A stretch of DNA of 64,000 nt from Niabella aurantiaca DSM 17617 (GCF_000374125.1 NZ_KB893625.1:530945-594944); one strand, 5' to 3'; counted from the first letter of the stretch, positions 8,690 through 17,607 are shown. Made by a program: numbers and translations. Notes: a model not told the origin generated them from the sequence alone.

Positions 8690-10678
8690 ATGAATAGAAC
8701 GATGATAGCGGTGCTCATACTTCTTCTTGCAGGCGTTCCTTCCTGCAAGAAATTCCTGGACACCAAACCGACAGATTTTTTTGTACCCGAAGAGTATTAC
8801 AATACCGAACAACAGCTGAATGAAGCGCTGGCAGGGGTGTACAGCTCATTGACTACCGTGGCCACCTATGGCTTGTTTATGTCTTTTTACGAGGTGACCG
8901 GAACCGATGAAGGGTTTTATAAACTGAATACCGCCGTTCCGCACCCCGCGAATTATAATATTCTGGAATCAGAACCCAAGATCAATAATACCTGGAACAA
9001 TCTTTATGATGGGATCAACCGGGCCAACAACCTGCTGGCCAATATCAATAAGCCGGAGATGGATGAAGGCAGAAGAAATGTGATCAGGGGCGAAGCGCTG
9101 TTCCTGAGGGCCTTTATGTATTTTCACCTGGTGAGCCTGTGGGGAGACGTGCCCCTGCTTTTAGAGCCCACCGTGGACAGCCGGAAGGTGAACAACCCGG
9201 CAAGTCCTTCCAGGGATATATATGAGCAGGTGATAAAGGATATGAAAGAGGCACTGCCGCTGGTAAACGACTATACCACCAATGGCACACCGGTCCATAT
9301 CTCAAAGACCGCCATCCAGGCAATGCTGGCCAGGGTATACCTGAAAATGGCGGGAGAGCCGTTAAAAGATATTGCTAAGTATGCCGAAGCCAGGGCCTGG
9401 GCCGACAGTGTGATCCAGACGCATGTGCATAATCTGAACCCCGATTATCAGCAGGTCTTTATCAACGAGTCTGCCGATATTTTCGACAATGCCCATAAAG
9501 AAGTGTTATGGGAGATCGATTTTTATGGCAACAATATGGGCACCGAACGGCTGGGCGGGCGCTGGTCTATTTACATGGGGGTAAGAAATACGGATAAGGA
9601 TGTAGGGTATTCCTATGGCTATTGCGGTGCAACCGCTTACCTGTACCGGTTGTTTCAGCCCGGCGATCGGAGAAGGGACTGGGCGATAGCACCATATAGT
9701 TTGGTGGGCAATAAGGGAACGGTGCGGGCGATCATGCCACCCACAGATATCTATACGCGCACCGAAGGCAAATGGCGCCGGGAATACGAAACCGTGCTGC
9801 CCCTGAATACGGAGTACAGTCCCACCAATTTTCCGGTGATCCGGTATGCGGATGTGCTGCTGATGTTTGCCGAAGCCGACAATGAGTTGAACGGGCCCAC
9901 GGCGGAGGCCTACAATGCCGTAAATGCCTTGCGGAGGCGTGCTTATGGATTGTCGCCCAATGCGCCGGCCGCTTCCGTTTCAGTGGTCAGCAGGATCGAT
10001 CTTGCTGCAGCAGGCAATACGGGGTATCTCAAAACAGTTACTGTACTGCCCGTAACCCTCTCGGGGGGCGGAGGTACCGGGGCCAAAGCGATCGCATCGG
10101 TATCGCCCAATACGGGTAAGGTAACGGGTGTGGGCATTACCGATCCCGGGACGGGCTACACGGGCATTCCTTCTGTGACCATTGGTGAACCCTGGCAGGC
10201 TAATACGGCTTACCAGGCAGGAGTACAGGTATTTAACGGCAATAACCTGTACACGGTAACCACTCCCGGGAGCTCCACAACAACTCCGCCCACGCAAAAA
10301 TCGGGCGACTCCGATCCGGCCATTACCGGAGCTGTTTTCCGGTATGCCGGTCTGAAAGCCACCGGTACCGCAAGCATTGCTACCGGCACTGTAGATGTGG
10401 CAGGGCTGGACCAGGATTCCTTCCGGGACCTTATCCGGGATGAACGCGCCCGGGAGCTTTGCTTTGAAGGACTGAGAAAGGCAGACCTGATCCGTTGGGG
10501 AATCTTTATACCGCGCATGAAGGAGATCGAAGCGGACATGACAGCCACCATGCCCGGATCATTGAAATACGCGGTAAAAGCCTATACCAATGTGGCTGAA
10601 AAACATAAGTGGTTCCCGATCCCTTTGAACGAGTTAACCCTGAACAGGGCGATGGAGCAAAACGCGCTCTGGAAATAA
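8690..10678 (+). CDS. SusD/RagB-family glycan-binding lipoprotein with an internal insertion
   Basis: Outer-membrane lipoprotein lid of the SusC transporter. The lipobox is at GVPSC, with Cys19 the lipidated residue. Typical SusD features follow: KFLDTKPTD, YNTEQQLNEALAGVYSSL, TPR-like NNLLANINKPEM... RGEALFLRAFMYFHLVSLWGDVPL, and at the C-terminus RDERARELCFEGLRKADLIRWG. Between residues about 430 and 567 the SusD fold is interrupted by a Gly/Thr/Ser-rich insert. Its first half resembles the GSGYT...P.VTI repeat (VTGVGITDPGTGYTGIPSVTI). Its second half (from Trp502) resembles the W-x3-TAY-x-G-V-x5-NGNLYTVTT type domain found in phage tail proteins and near CBM5/12-like modules. At 662 residues it is longer than the usual 500-600. 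The insert is seen directly; a binding role is inference. Confidence 0.93.
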   Translation: MNRTMIAVLILLLAGVPSCKKFLDTKPTDFFVPEEYYNTEQQLNEALAGVYSSLTTVATYGLFMSFYEVTGTDEGFYKLNTAVPHPANYNILESEPKINNTWNNLYDGINRANNLLANINKPEMDEGRRNVIRGEALFLRAFMYFHLVSLWGDVPLLLEPTVDSRKVNNPASPSRDIYEQVIKDMKEALPLVNDYTTNGTPVHISKTAIQAMLARVYLKMAGEPLKDIAKYAEARAWADSVIQTHVHNLNPDYQQVFINESADIFDNAHKEVLWEIDFYGNNMGTERLGGRWSIYMGVRNTDKDVGYSYGYCGATAYLYRLFQPGDRRRDWAIAPYSLVGNKGTVRAIMPPTDIYTRTEGKWRREYETVLPLNTEYSPTNFPVIRYADVLLMFAEADNELNGPTAEAYNAVNALRRRAYGLSPNAPAASVSVVSRIDLAAAGNTGYLKTVTVLPVTLSGGGGTGAKAIASVSPNTGKVTGVGITDPGTGYTGIPSVTIGEPWQANTAYQAGVQVFNGNNLYTVTTPGSSTTTPPTQKSGDSDPAITGAVFRYAGLKATGTASIATGTVDVAGLDQDSFRDLIRDERARELCFEGLRKADLIRWGIFIPRMKEIEADMTATMPGSLKYAVKAYTNVAEKHKWFPIPLNELTLNRAMEQNALWK

Positions 10679-10804
10679 AACAGCAGGGAGATGGAATGGG
10701 GATGTTTAAGTACGGGAACAAAGCAGCAGGAGCAGGGGCCGTTATTACAGCTCCGGTCGGTGCCGCTGCCATAACCGTCAACTTAAGCGAAACGCAAAGC
10801 TTAC

Positions 10805-11050
10805 GACATTGATCCGTCTGCCTGAGATGTACCGTGCCTACGGCACTCTGTATGGTATTAGCGGGTTCTATCTCCGGAATGAATTCGGGAATTGAAAGAA
10901 GGATCAGACCGATGGCCTTGTGTGTTGCGTTCGAAGGGGTAAGAGACATCGACTCGACCAACTATCAACAGTGAACTTCAGTTCGCGGTATAGAAGGATA
11001 ACACGGAGCAAAGAGCCGTGGGCTTGGGCCATAAGTTGAAGGCTATGATG
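10805..11050 (-). repeat. Diverged inverted copy of the 245-bp repeat
   Basis: Read on the minus strand, this stretch aligns along nearly its whole length with the units at 1-630. Shared stretches include agttggtcg, aaggccatcgg, gaattcatt and gtgccgtaggcacggtacat. The hairpin stem is kept at 10834-10846 (gtgcc, tac, ggcac), the best conserved part. Sequence between matches differs by substitutions and short indels (by eye about three quarters identical). It sits in the 450-bp gap after susD (10679-11128). A 151-codon minus-strand frame over it is judged a by-product of the repeat. The rest of the gap shows no gene. Confidence 0.85.
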
Positions 11051-11128
11051 TCTTCACTGGCCGGAAAATAAGGTCTGCGGCGGGTTTGGATGGGGAAAAT
11101 AAAATGATTTTTAATGGAGCCTTAAATA

Positions 11129-12028
11129 ATGAGAACGATCAGCACTTCGATAATAGGGATCCGGGCAGCGGCCATTGTTGCAGCCTTGTTCTTTACAGGC
11201 GCTATCCACATATCCGGGCAGCGTGTAACGGACCGTGTATTGCGGGCGGATCTTGAGAATTGTCCCGGCCTTATTGCCCTGTGGGATTTTAAGGAAAAAG
11301 CGGGGCATGACCGGGTTTCTTCCGGCAGGAAAAAGTTCCGCCTGAAAGAACGGGGCGGCAGCATCCAAAGAGTACCGGAAGGTCCTTTGTCAGGATACGC
11401 CATCGCGTTAAACGGTGTCCGTTATTTATCGATCCCTTATACAGCAACCGGCGCGCTCAATGTGCGGAATAACGCGGTTACGGTGATCGCCTGGGTAAAA
11501 TGGTCGGGGTCAGGCGTCGGCTTTGTGGCTGGCATGTGGAATGAATACCTCGATGGCGGCAAAAGGCAATACGGATTGTTTGTAAACCTGCCGCATTACA
11601 ATGGGGGCAACCAGGTCTGCGGCCATATTTCCAAAACGGGAAAAGCGACCCCTCCGTTCCCATATTGTATTGAATATTCGGCAAGCAAGCAGCTGGTGCC
11701 CAAGGCGGAGTGGAGCTGCGTGGCGTTTACCTATGATGGCAAATACATCCGGTCTTATTTAAACGGGGTATTCGAACGCCGCGGGCCGGAGCAGATCCGC
11801 CATACCCGGGGATTTGAAGGGTATCCGGACGGACTGATACAGGTTAAAAATCCCTATTATTTCCCAGATGGGATCGGGGATAACGGTTCCGAATTTACCG
11901 TGGGGTCGGTTCAGCTGACCGGCGGAGCGGGCAACTTTTTTAAAGGATTGATAGGCGGCCTGGCGGTATTTGACCGGGCACTGACCAATCGTGAGATGAG
12001 CCGGTTGGCCATTGTTCCGGGAGATTAA
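11129..12028 (+). CDS. Secreted LamG/concanavalin A-like jelly-roll protein
   Basis: A 299-residue predicted exported protein with one LamG-type domain. The signal region is MRTISTSIIGIRAAAIVAALFFTGAIHISGQ. The domain starts at CPGLIALWDF and shows the family landmarks YAIALNG, AVTVIAWVKW, KAEWSCVAFTYDGKYIRSYLNG and a closing GLIGGLAVFDRALTNREMSRL. No catalytic glutamates of GH16-type enzymes are evident, so binding or structural presentation of a glycan is more likely than hydrolysis. It lies 26 bp before a sulfatase in the same direction and probably forms a small operon with it. The adjacency suggests the two act on the same polymer, but ligand is unknown. Confidence 0.8.
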   Translation: MRTISTSIIGIRAAAIVAALFFTGAIHISGQRVTDRVLRADLENCPGLIALWDFKEKAGHDRVSSGRKKFRLKERGGSIQRVPEGPLSGYAIALNGVRYLSIPYTATGALNVRNNAVTVIAWVKWSGSGVGFVAGMWNEYLDGGKRQYGLFVNLPHYNGGNQVCGHISKTGKATPPFPYCIEYSASKQLVPKAEWSCVAFTYDGKYIRSYLNGVFERRGPEQIRHTRGFEGYPDGLIQVKNPYYFPDGIGDNGSEFTVGSVQLTGGAGNFFKGLIGGLAVFDRALTNREMSRLAIVPGD

Positions 12029-12054
12029 AAAACAGGATTGAATGGTTAAAAATA

Positions 12055-13638
12055 ATGAGCTATATGCATTATAAAAAGAGAAAAAAAAGAACGGGTATTG
12101 TAAAAACTATTGTTTTTACTGCGGGGATCTGTAGCCTTGCTTTACCCGGATTACTAAATGCCCAGGGCGCCCGGAGGCTCCCTTATAAGACAATAGCCAA
12201 CGTAAAGCCGAGGAATATTATTTTTATTCTTTCGGATGATCACCGGTATGATTTTATGGGTTTTACCGGGAAGGTTCCGGGTTTGAAAACGCCCAATATG
12301 GACAAGCTGGCCGGCGATGGCGCGCAGTTTCAGAATGCTTTTGCAACGACCGCCCTTTGTTCTCCCAGCCGGGCCTCCATCCTTACCGGGCAGTACGCCC
12401 ACACCCATACGGTAGTGGACAATGCGGCCCCGGCACCCAAAAGCCTGATCTTTTTTCCGCAATACCTCCAGGAGCAGGGTTACCAGACCTCCTTTTTTGG
12501 AAAATGGCATATGGGCGGGGATAATGATGATCCCAGACCCGGGTTTGACCATTGGGTAAGTTTTCGCGGACAGGGGAAATACTACAATCCGCTGTTGAAC
12601 ATCGATGGAAAACATGTGCAGTATAAAGACAGCAGTTATGTTACCGATGTATTAACGGATCTGGCGCTTGACTGGCTGAAAAAAAGGGATCAGCAAAAGC
12701 CCTTCTTTCTTTACCTCTCGCACAAGGCGGTTCATTCAACATTCCTGCCGGCGGCGCGCGACAGGGGACGGTACCGTAACCTGCGCCCTGCCTACCCGGT
12801 ATCGATGTTCAGCACTACCACTGCGGCGAGCAAAAAGTTTTCCAAAGGCATCATGCCGGACACTGCGGGCACCATTTTTAATTATAAAGATATACCGCAA
12901 TGGGTGAGGGCACAGCGTTACAGCTGGCACGGGGTGGATTATATGTACCATGGCCAGACAGACTTTGATCAGTTTTACCAGGATTACCTGGAAACGCTGA
13001 TGGGGGTTGACAAAAGCATTGGTGAAGTGCTGGATTATTTAAAAGCGAATGGCCTGGATAAAGAGACTTTGGTGATCTATATGGGCGATAACGGTTTTGC
13101 ATTTGGAGAGCATGGGCTCATCGATAAACGGACGGCCTATGAAGAATCGATGCGCGTGCCGCTGCTGGCGCGCTGCCCGGGCCTGATAGCGCCCGGCACA
13201 AAAATAAAACAGATGGTATTGAACATCGATATTGGCCCCACCATCCTGGAACTGGCCGGCATCCGCGAGCCGGCGCAGATGCAGGGTGCTTCGTTTGTAC
13301 CGTTGCTCCAGGGAAAGCCGGTACATTGGCGCGATAAGATATTTTACGAATATTACTGGGAGAACGAATTCCCGCAAACGCCCACCCAGTACGCGGTCCG
13401 TACGGATGCGTACAAGTTCATCCGGAGCCAGGGTGTCTGGGACATTGACCAGCTTTATGATATTCAAAAAGATCCTTATGAGGTCAATAATCTGATCCGG
13501 GATCCGGGTTTGCAGGACCTGGCAAAAAAGCTGAATACGGATCTGTGGAACTGGCTCGACAGCTCCCGGGGTTTATACATCCCGTTAAAGCCCATAAAAC
13601 ATAAAAAGGCAGATCATTTATACAAAAATACATGGTAA
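12055..13638 (+). CDS. S1-family sulfatase
   Basis: Second sulfatase of the window, 527 residues. A basic N-terminus (KKRKKR) precedes a hydrophobic export segment ending near LLNAQG. Metal ligands are in ILSDDHRYD (Asp61, Asp62), and the formylglycine motif is CSPSRASILTG with Cys102. Downstream landmarks are FFGKWHMGG, SHKAVHS and MGDNGFAFGEHG, normal for S1 arylsulfatases of the choline-sulfatase/iduronate-sulfatase-like branch. It differs clearly from the sulfatases at 4009 and 26822, so they are not recent duplicates. A strong hairpin follows at 13695. Substrate position specificity cannot be assigned. Confidence 0.93.
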   Translation: MSYMHYKKRKKRTGIVKTIVFTAGICSLALPGLLNAQGARRLPYKTIANVKPRNIIFILSDDHRYDFMGFTGKVPGLKTPNMDKLAGDGAQFQNAFATTALCSPSRASILTGQYAHTHTVVDNAAPAPKSLIFFPQYLQEQGYQTSFFGKWHMGGDNDDPRPGFDHWVSFRGQGKYYNPLLNIDGKHVQYKDSSYVTDVLTDLALDWLKKRDQQKPFFLYLSHKAVHSTFLPAARDRGRYRNLRPAYPVSMFSTTTAASKKFSKGIMPDTAGTIFNYKDIPQWVRAQRYSWHGVDYMYHGQTDFDQFYQDYLETLMGVDKSIGEVLDYLKANGLDKETLVIYMGDNGFAFGEHGLIDKRTAYEESMRVPLLARCPGLIAPGTKIKQMVLNIDIGPTILELAGIREPAQMQGASFVPLLQGKPVHWRDKIFYEYYWENEFPQTPTQYAVRTDAYKFIRSQGVWDIDQLYDIQKDPYEVNNLIRDPGLQDLAKKLNTDLWNWLDSSRGLYIPLKPIKHKKADHLYKNTW

Positions 13639-13694
13639 GGTATAGCTGACGGGGCGGATGGTGCAACCCCGTGGTAATGGAGCATGACAAGGTT

Positions 13695-13726
13695 GTTTCT
13701 TCCCTTTTGCAAAAAAGGGAAGAAAC
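13695..13726 (+). terminator. Perfect 14-bp stem hairpin after the sulfatase gene
   Basis: gtttcttccctttt (13695-13708) pairs fully with 13713-13726 around the four-base loop gcaa. It lies 57 bp past the sulfatase stop. No T-run follows the 3' arm, so it may be a weak terminator, an mRNA 3'-end stabiliser or a processing site. Confidence 0.5.
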
Positions 13727-13886
13727 CCTGCGGGGGAGCTATATGCCGCGGGCAACGCTTTCTATCCGTTTTAACAGTCGGGATCCGGCCCTGGTCCGCT
13801 GGCTTATGCAGGCGCGGCGACTGTCAACTTAAGTAGTTCCTTTTGGCTGCAAAATCAATGTAATAATGACATATACGGTTACGGTC

Positions 13887-13907
13887 ATCCTGAACTTGTT
13901 TCAGGAT
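13887..13907. repeat. Short palindromic intergenic element (atcctgaa-cttgt-ttcaggat)
   Basis: An eight-base perfect inverted repeat with a five-base loop, in the context ggtcatcctgaacttgtttcaggatc. This matches a class of dispersed intergenic palindromes seen in many bacterial genomes. It lies in the 425-bp gap 13639-14063. Translating through it gives the spurious prefix LNLFQDP, a reason to reject the upstream start at 13866 for the next gene. Apart from the hairpin at 13695 the rest of the gap shows nothing I can name. Confidence 0.7.
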
Positions 13908-14063
13908 CCGATGGAATCATTCAAAAGACGCCGAAATAATTCCGATCGTCATCGGGGCGGCACGACCAGAGAAAGATTGATCCTCAAAATAGTAGCATAT
14001 CTGTCATTGGGAAATGAAGTTGTCAGACAGCAACCGTATTCATTAAAATTTAAACATACAAGT

Positions 14064-15077
14064 ATGAAAAAAATGAACAACCGGTTCAGCGCTATGGGAT
14101 ATATAGTGCTGAGCTTTTGTGCCGCTGCCTTTTTAATGGCATGCTCCCGCCCGGGAACCGTGGATGAGGGCCCGCAGCCGGACCTGCTGATCCCCGAGAT
14201 CTGGGTCAATGATGTAGGGGCTATCGGCTCGGACACCCTCAATGACACCTGGGCCTTTCAAAAAGCCATCGATTCCATGGCCGGCCTGGGTGGCGGGGTG
14301 GTACGGGTAAGAACCGGAAAATACTATATTGATGTGGACACATCAATAAAGATGAAGAGCAATGTAACGCTGTATATGTACGACACCACGCGCAAGCTGA
14401 TCGCGAAGCCTACCTATTCCGGCAAATATCATGTGATCCTGGTTGATACTGCGCATGCCGTAAAGATTATGGGTGGAATGATTATCGGTGAGCGTGATAT
14501 TCACCTGGGCGGTACCTGTCCCGGTAAATGTGAGCAGGGGTATGGTATAGCGATCAAGGGAAGCAATAATGTTAAGGTAACACGTACCCACATTACCAAA
14601 TGCTGGGGCGATGGTATGATCGTAAGCGGTTCTCCGACCGCAGCAAGCACGAATGTAACCTTAAAACGTGTTGTTTGTGACGGGAACCGCCGGCAGGGAA
14701 TGAGTATATTCCGGGTGAACGGGCTGGTCATTGACTCCTGTGCCTTTCTGAATACGGCCGGTACCGCACCACAGGACGGCATCGACATCGAGCCCGATAA
14801 GGACACGGCACAGAATATTACCATCACAAATTGTGAGTTCGGATACAACGCCGGCAATGGCATTGAAATGAATGCCAAGCTCACAACAACAGCGGTTATT
14901 AAAGATATTACGGTTCAATACAATACCATCCATCATTCCAAATACGCAGGCTATATCCAGCATACGGAGAATGTGGTGTTTGATAACAACACGTTCCGGA
15001 ATATTCAATATGGTCCGCACCTCAAGGCGAATGATTGCACGGGCTGTACCTTACAAACGACGGATGATCCGGAGTGA
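14064..15077 (+). CDS. Right-handed parallel beta-helix lipoprotein (pectate-lyase-like fold)
   Basis: I start at 14064 (MKKMNNRFSAMGYIVL...), which gives a lipoprotein signal with lipobox LMAC. The frame extends upstream to 13866 but there crosses a dispersed palindrome. After the Cys comes WVNDVGAIGSDTLNDTWAFQKAIDSMAGLGGGVVRVRTGKYYI, the standard opening of pectate-lyase-3/GH28-like helices. Successive coils contain NVTLYM, NVKVTRTHITKC, NVTLKRVVCDG, DSCAFLNT, DGIDIE, NITITNCEF and DITVQYNTIHHS. It has no clear polygalacturonase Asp cluster beyond DGIDIE, so whether it is an enzyme is open. Its surface location and beta-helix fit a glycan lyase, hydrolase or binding protein. A terminator follows the stop. 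Confidence 0.75.
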   Translation: MKKMNNRFSAMGYIVLSFCAAAFLMACSRPGTVDEGPQPDLLIPEIWVNDVGAIGSDTLNDTWAFQKAIDSMAGLGGGVVRVRTGKYYIDVDTSIKMKSNVTLYMYDTTRKLIAKPTYSGKYHVILVDTAHAVKIMGGMIIGERDIHLGGTCPGKCEQGYGIAIKGSNNVKVTRTHITKCWGDGMIVSGSPTAASTNVTLKRVVCDGNRRQGMSIFRVNGLVIDSCAFLNTAGTAPQDGIDIEPDKDTAQNITITNCEFGYNAGNGIEMNAKLTTTAVIKDITVQYNTIHHSKYAGYIQHTENVVFDNNTFRNIQYGPHLKANDCTGCTLQTTDDPE

Positions 15078-15099
15078 TAAGAAGCCTCCGGGCTTTTTG

Positions 15100-15138
15100 C
15101 CCTCCCTGCTATTGGCAATAAAAAGCAGGGAGGGTTTA
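15100..15138. terminator. Bidirectional-looking terminator between convergent genes
   Basis: ccctccctgct (15100-15110) pairs perfectly with agcagggaggg (15124-15134), loop of 13 bases, followed by tttatt; upstream ggcttttt lies on the other side. It is placed between the beta-helix gene (+, stop 15077) and chrA (-, stop 15166), as expected for a shared terminator. Confidence 0.8.
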
Positions 15139-15165
15139 TTCGTTTTCAGAACAGGGCCTCTGTTA

Positions 15166-16317
15166 TCACTGCTGTAGTAAGAACCCGGCGACGCTGCCGA
15201 TAACAATAATATAAACCGTGCTTAATCTTTTCATAAAGAGCGTCAATGCGAGGCAGAGCGCCAGGACCACCGCGCCGCGCCAGGTTTCGAGGGAGGCGCC
15301 CAGCAGATGCAGTCCTACTACGGCAATGATCGAAACCGAAGCAGCGCTTAATCCATCCAGGAAAACCCGGAGCCGCTGGCTTTTCCGGGCCGACGAAATT
15401 AACTTGTGAAGAAAGAAGGAAATGAAGAAAGAGGGCAGGAAGATGCCGGCAGTGGCCCACAGGCCGCCCGCTACCCCATGGACCAGGTATCCTGCGAAAG
15501 TAGCGCTGGACAGGATCGGTCCCGGCGTGATCTGTCCAACGGCAATGGCGTCCATCAGCTGCTGGTGCGTTAACCAATGATGTTTTCGGACAATGGATTC
15601 ATCCATATAGGCAAACAATACATACCCGCTTCCATAAAGGACTGCGCCGATCTTCAGGAAAATAAAAAAGAGCTTCTCGCAGGAATAGGCATCCCCAAGC
15701 CGGAGAAGAAAGGGGCTGAGCGGTAAGGCTGCAAATGAAAAAGACCGGTCTTTAGGGCGGTGGATAAAGTAATTCAGCGCCCCCGCTGCAAGGATCAGCA
15801 ATACTTCATTGATGCCGCAAAGCGATGCCGCAAACACCAGCAAACAAAGAAGCAGGAGTGTCCTGTTGCCGGCAAATGTGTTTTTGGAAAGCCGGATCAC
15901 CGTTCCTACAACCAGCGCAGTGGTGGCCGGCCGGATACCGAAAATAAAGTGCTGAACGTTGGGTAGCGCGCTGTACCGTTGGTACCAATACCCGAACAGC
16001 AGGCAGATCAGCATCGCCGGAAAGATGTAGCAAATACCTGCGATGATCAGTCCCGGCCGTCCTGCACGCTCCTTGCCACAGTGCATCATGATTTCTACCG
16101 CATTGGGGCCTGGGATGATATAAGAGGTGCTTAAAACATCCATGAAATGCTGGTGGTCGATCCATTTGCGCCTGACCACCATTTCATTTTCGATCGTAGC
16201 CGCCATTCCGGCGATGCCTCCAAAGCCGATCGTTCCCAGTTTCAGGCTGGAGCAGGCCACCTCCTTCAGGTTTTGCAAACGGATGCTGCGATGATGGTCT
16301 TTCTTTTTTATGCACAT
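15166..16317 (-). CDS. chrA: Chromate transporter, two-domain CHR family
   Basis: Inner-membrane protein of 383 residues predicted to export chromate. It contains two homologous CHR halves. The first has GTIGFGGIAG, ENEMVVRRKWI and YIIPGPNAVEI; the second has GAVLYGSGYVLFAYMDESIV, HWLTHQQLMDAIAVGQITPGPI and GGLWATAGIFLPSF. About ten to twelve hydrophobic segments are visible. The arrangement is that of long-chain ChrA proteins. No chrB regulator or other metal gene is adjacent, so this is a stand-alone gene inserted between glycan loci. In some bacteria the family is annotated without proven chromate activity; the family call is firm, the physiological substrate less so. Confidence 0.9.
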   Translation of the reverse strand: MCIKKKDHHRSIRLQNLKEVACSSLKLGTIGFGGIAGMAATIENEMVVRRKWIDHQHFMDVLSTSYIIPGPNAVEIMMHCGKERAGRPGLIIAGICYIFPAMLICLLFGYWYQRYSALPNVQHFIFGIRPATTALVVGTVIRLSKNTFAGNRTLLLLCLLVFAASLCGINEVLLILAAGALNYFIHRPKDRSFSFAALPLSPFLLRLGDAYSCEKLFFIFLKIGAVLYGSGYVLFAYMDESIVRKHHWLTHQQLMDAIAVGQITPGPILSSATFAGYLVHGVAGGLWATAGIFLPSFFISFFLHKLISSARKSQRLRVFLDGLSAASVSIIAVVGLHLLGASLETWRGAVVLALCLALTLFMKRLSTVYIIVIGSVAGFLLQQ

Positions 16318-16551
16318 ACAACAGACGGCGTTATGAGATCCGGTTTATAAAAATCATTATTGACGGTGCAAATGTATTTTTTTATCGCATAGAGCGATGA
16401 TCTGGTTGGATTACCAACGTGCAGCCATTAATCAGCAGTAATTGAATACGGCAGGATCGTAAAGCATGCCGGTTGATGCGTTTGTCCTGTGCAGCGCCCG
16501 GTTTTGTGATCGTACACAAGAAACGCAACGCATCCTGATCCGGCTGCAACC

Positions 16552-17607
16552 TTACGTCAATTGCGCTGCCAGCCTTTTTGCAGCAATGACCGCACCTTCC
16601 ATATACCCCGCAAACGCCGTGGCGGTTTCTGTTCCGCAAAAAAACAGCCGTTCTTCCATATAGGGAAGCTGCAATAACGGATGGCCGTTATGATGATGGG
16701 GACGTTGAAAAACGGGGTTTCCCTGCAGGACGAACGCATCCGCCCATACCTTATCAAAATAACCGGCAGGTCTTTGCACGTTTTGTCCCAGCAATGGTTC
16801 CAGTTGCTGCAGCACCAGTTCCTTTCTGATCGCCTGGGGATAGGCGGCGGCACTACTGTTTAAAAACCCGGTAAAACCAAATTTATCCTCTTCAAAATTG
16901 GTATGGTCGTACATTTCGGTAATGATGCCTGCATGACTGTACAGCATACCGGAATAGCCTTCGGTTCTCCAGAATGGTTCGGTATATTCCAGTGTGAATT
17001 TTAGGGCGCCGGCCATCCAGGTTTGTACTTCCGGTAAGACGCGCTGCACCGCTTCGGGTAGCGCGGGGGTGAATTTTATTTTTGATGCGGCCAGTTGCGG
17101 CGGCATACAAACAACAATGTTGCCTGCTGCGCGCATCCCGCCATCGGCAGTTTTGACGAAAAGCTCATGGCCCGATGCGGTAATGGCGGTAACGGGCGCG
17201 TTGGTGACTATGTTTTCCGCCGGAAGCCCTTGCAGCAGCGCCGCGATCAGCGCCCCCGTTCCTCCTGCGATCCTGTAAGAAGGGCTTTCAGATGCGGGTA
17301 CAAAAAAATGTTGCGGAGGTTCAAATGACCGGGTCTCAAACAGCGAGATGCCCTCCGAATATTGCGGGTACTTTTTCAGACCCAGGTTGTTGAGCAGCCA
17401 CAACAGGTTTGGGTGCAGATCCGAGAACCAGGTAGCTCCCAGTTCCAACGGCGTATCCAAATTCCCTTTTATAGTTTGTATTCTGCCGCCCAGTCTTGAT
17501 GAAGCTTCTAAAACCGTTGCAGGGATCCCCTTTTGAAATAATAACCAGGCCAGGGTAAGCCCACCCAGTCCGCCCCCTGCAATGATGATTTTTTCTCCCT
17601 TTTCCAT
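16552..17607 (-). CDS. Flavin-dependent amine oxidase / NAD(P)-binding FAD oxidoreductase
   Basis: A 351-residue FAD enzyme. The start at 17607 puts the dinucleotide-binding motif right at the N-terminus (MEKGEKIIIAGGGLGGLTLA); the frame is open to 17682 but that extension has no homology features. The Rossmann motif GGGLGGL is followed by EASSRLGGRIQT, then ELGATWF for flavin contacts, and the C-terminal FAD-binding segment FFCGTETATAFAGYMEGAV. This is the monoamine-oxidase/protoporphyrinogen-oxidase-like architecture, somewhat shorter than the usual 430-450 residues. There is no signal peptide, so it is cytoplasmic. No operon partner is evident; the 234-bp gap to chrA shows no gene. Substrate is unknown. 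Confidence 0.87.
   Translation of the reverse strand: MEKGEKIIIAGGGLGGLTLAWLLFQKGIPATVLEASSRLGGRIQTIKGNLDTPLELGATWFSDLHPNLLWLLNNLGLKKYPQYSEGISLFETRSFEPPQHFFVPASESPSYRIAGGTGALIAALLQGLPAENIVTNAPVTAITASGHELFVKTADGGMRAAGNIVVCMPPQLAASKIKFTPALPEAVQRVLPEVQTWMAGALKFTLEYTEPFWRTEGYSGMLYSHAGIITEMYDHTNFEEDKFGFTGFLNSSAAAYPQAIRKELVLQQLEPLLGQNVQRPAGYFDKVWADAFVLQGNPVFQRPHHHNGHPLLQLPYMEERLFFCGTETATAFAGYMEGAVIAAKRLAAQLT

Noticed and set aside
10506-10961. 151-codon minus-strand frame after susD
   Set aside because: Starts inside the repeat copy and runs antisense into the SusD gene; explained by the repeat.
13866-14063. Upstream start for the beta-helix lipoprotein
   Set aside because: The added 66 residues cross a dispersed palindrome and would bury the lipobox; ATG 14064 gives a proper lipoprotein signal.
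16440-16551. Possible inverted repeat after the amine oxidase gene (gatgcgttt...aacgcaacgcatc)
   Set aside because: Arms pair only in part and no T-run follows; not convincing as terminator or mobile-element end.
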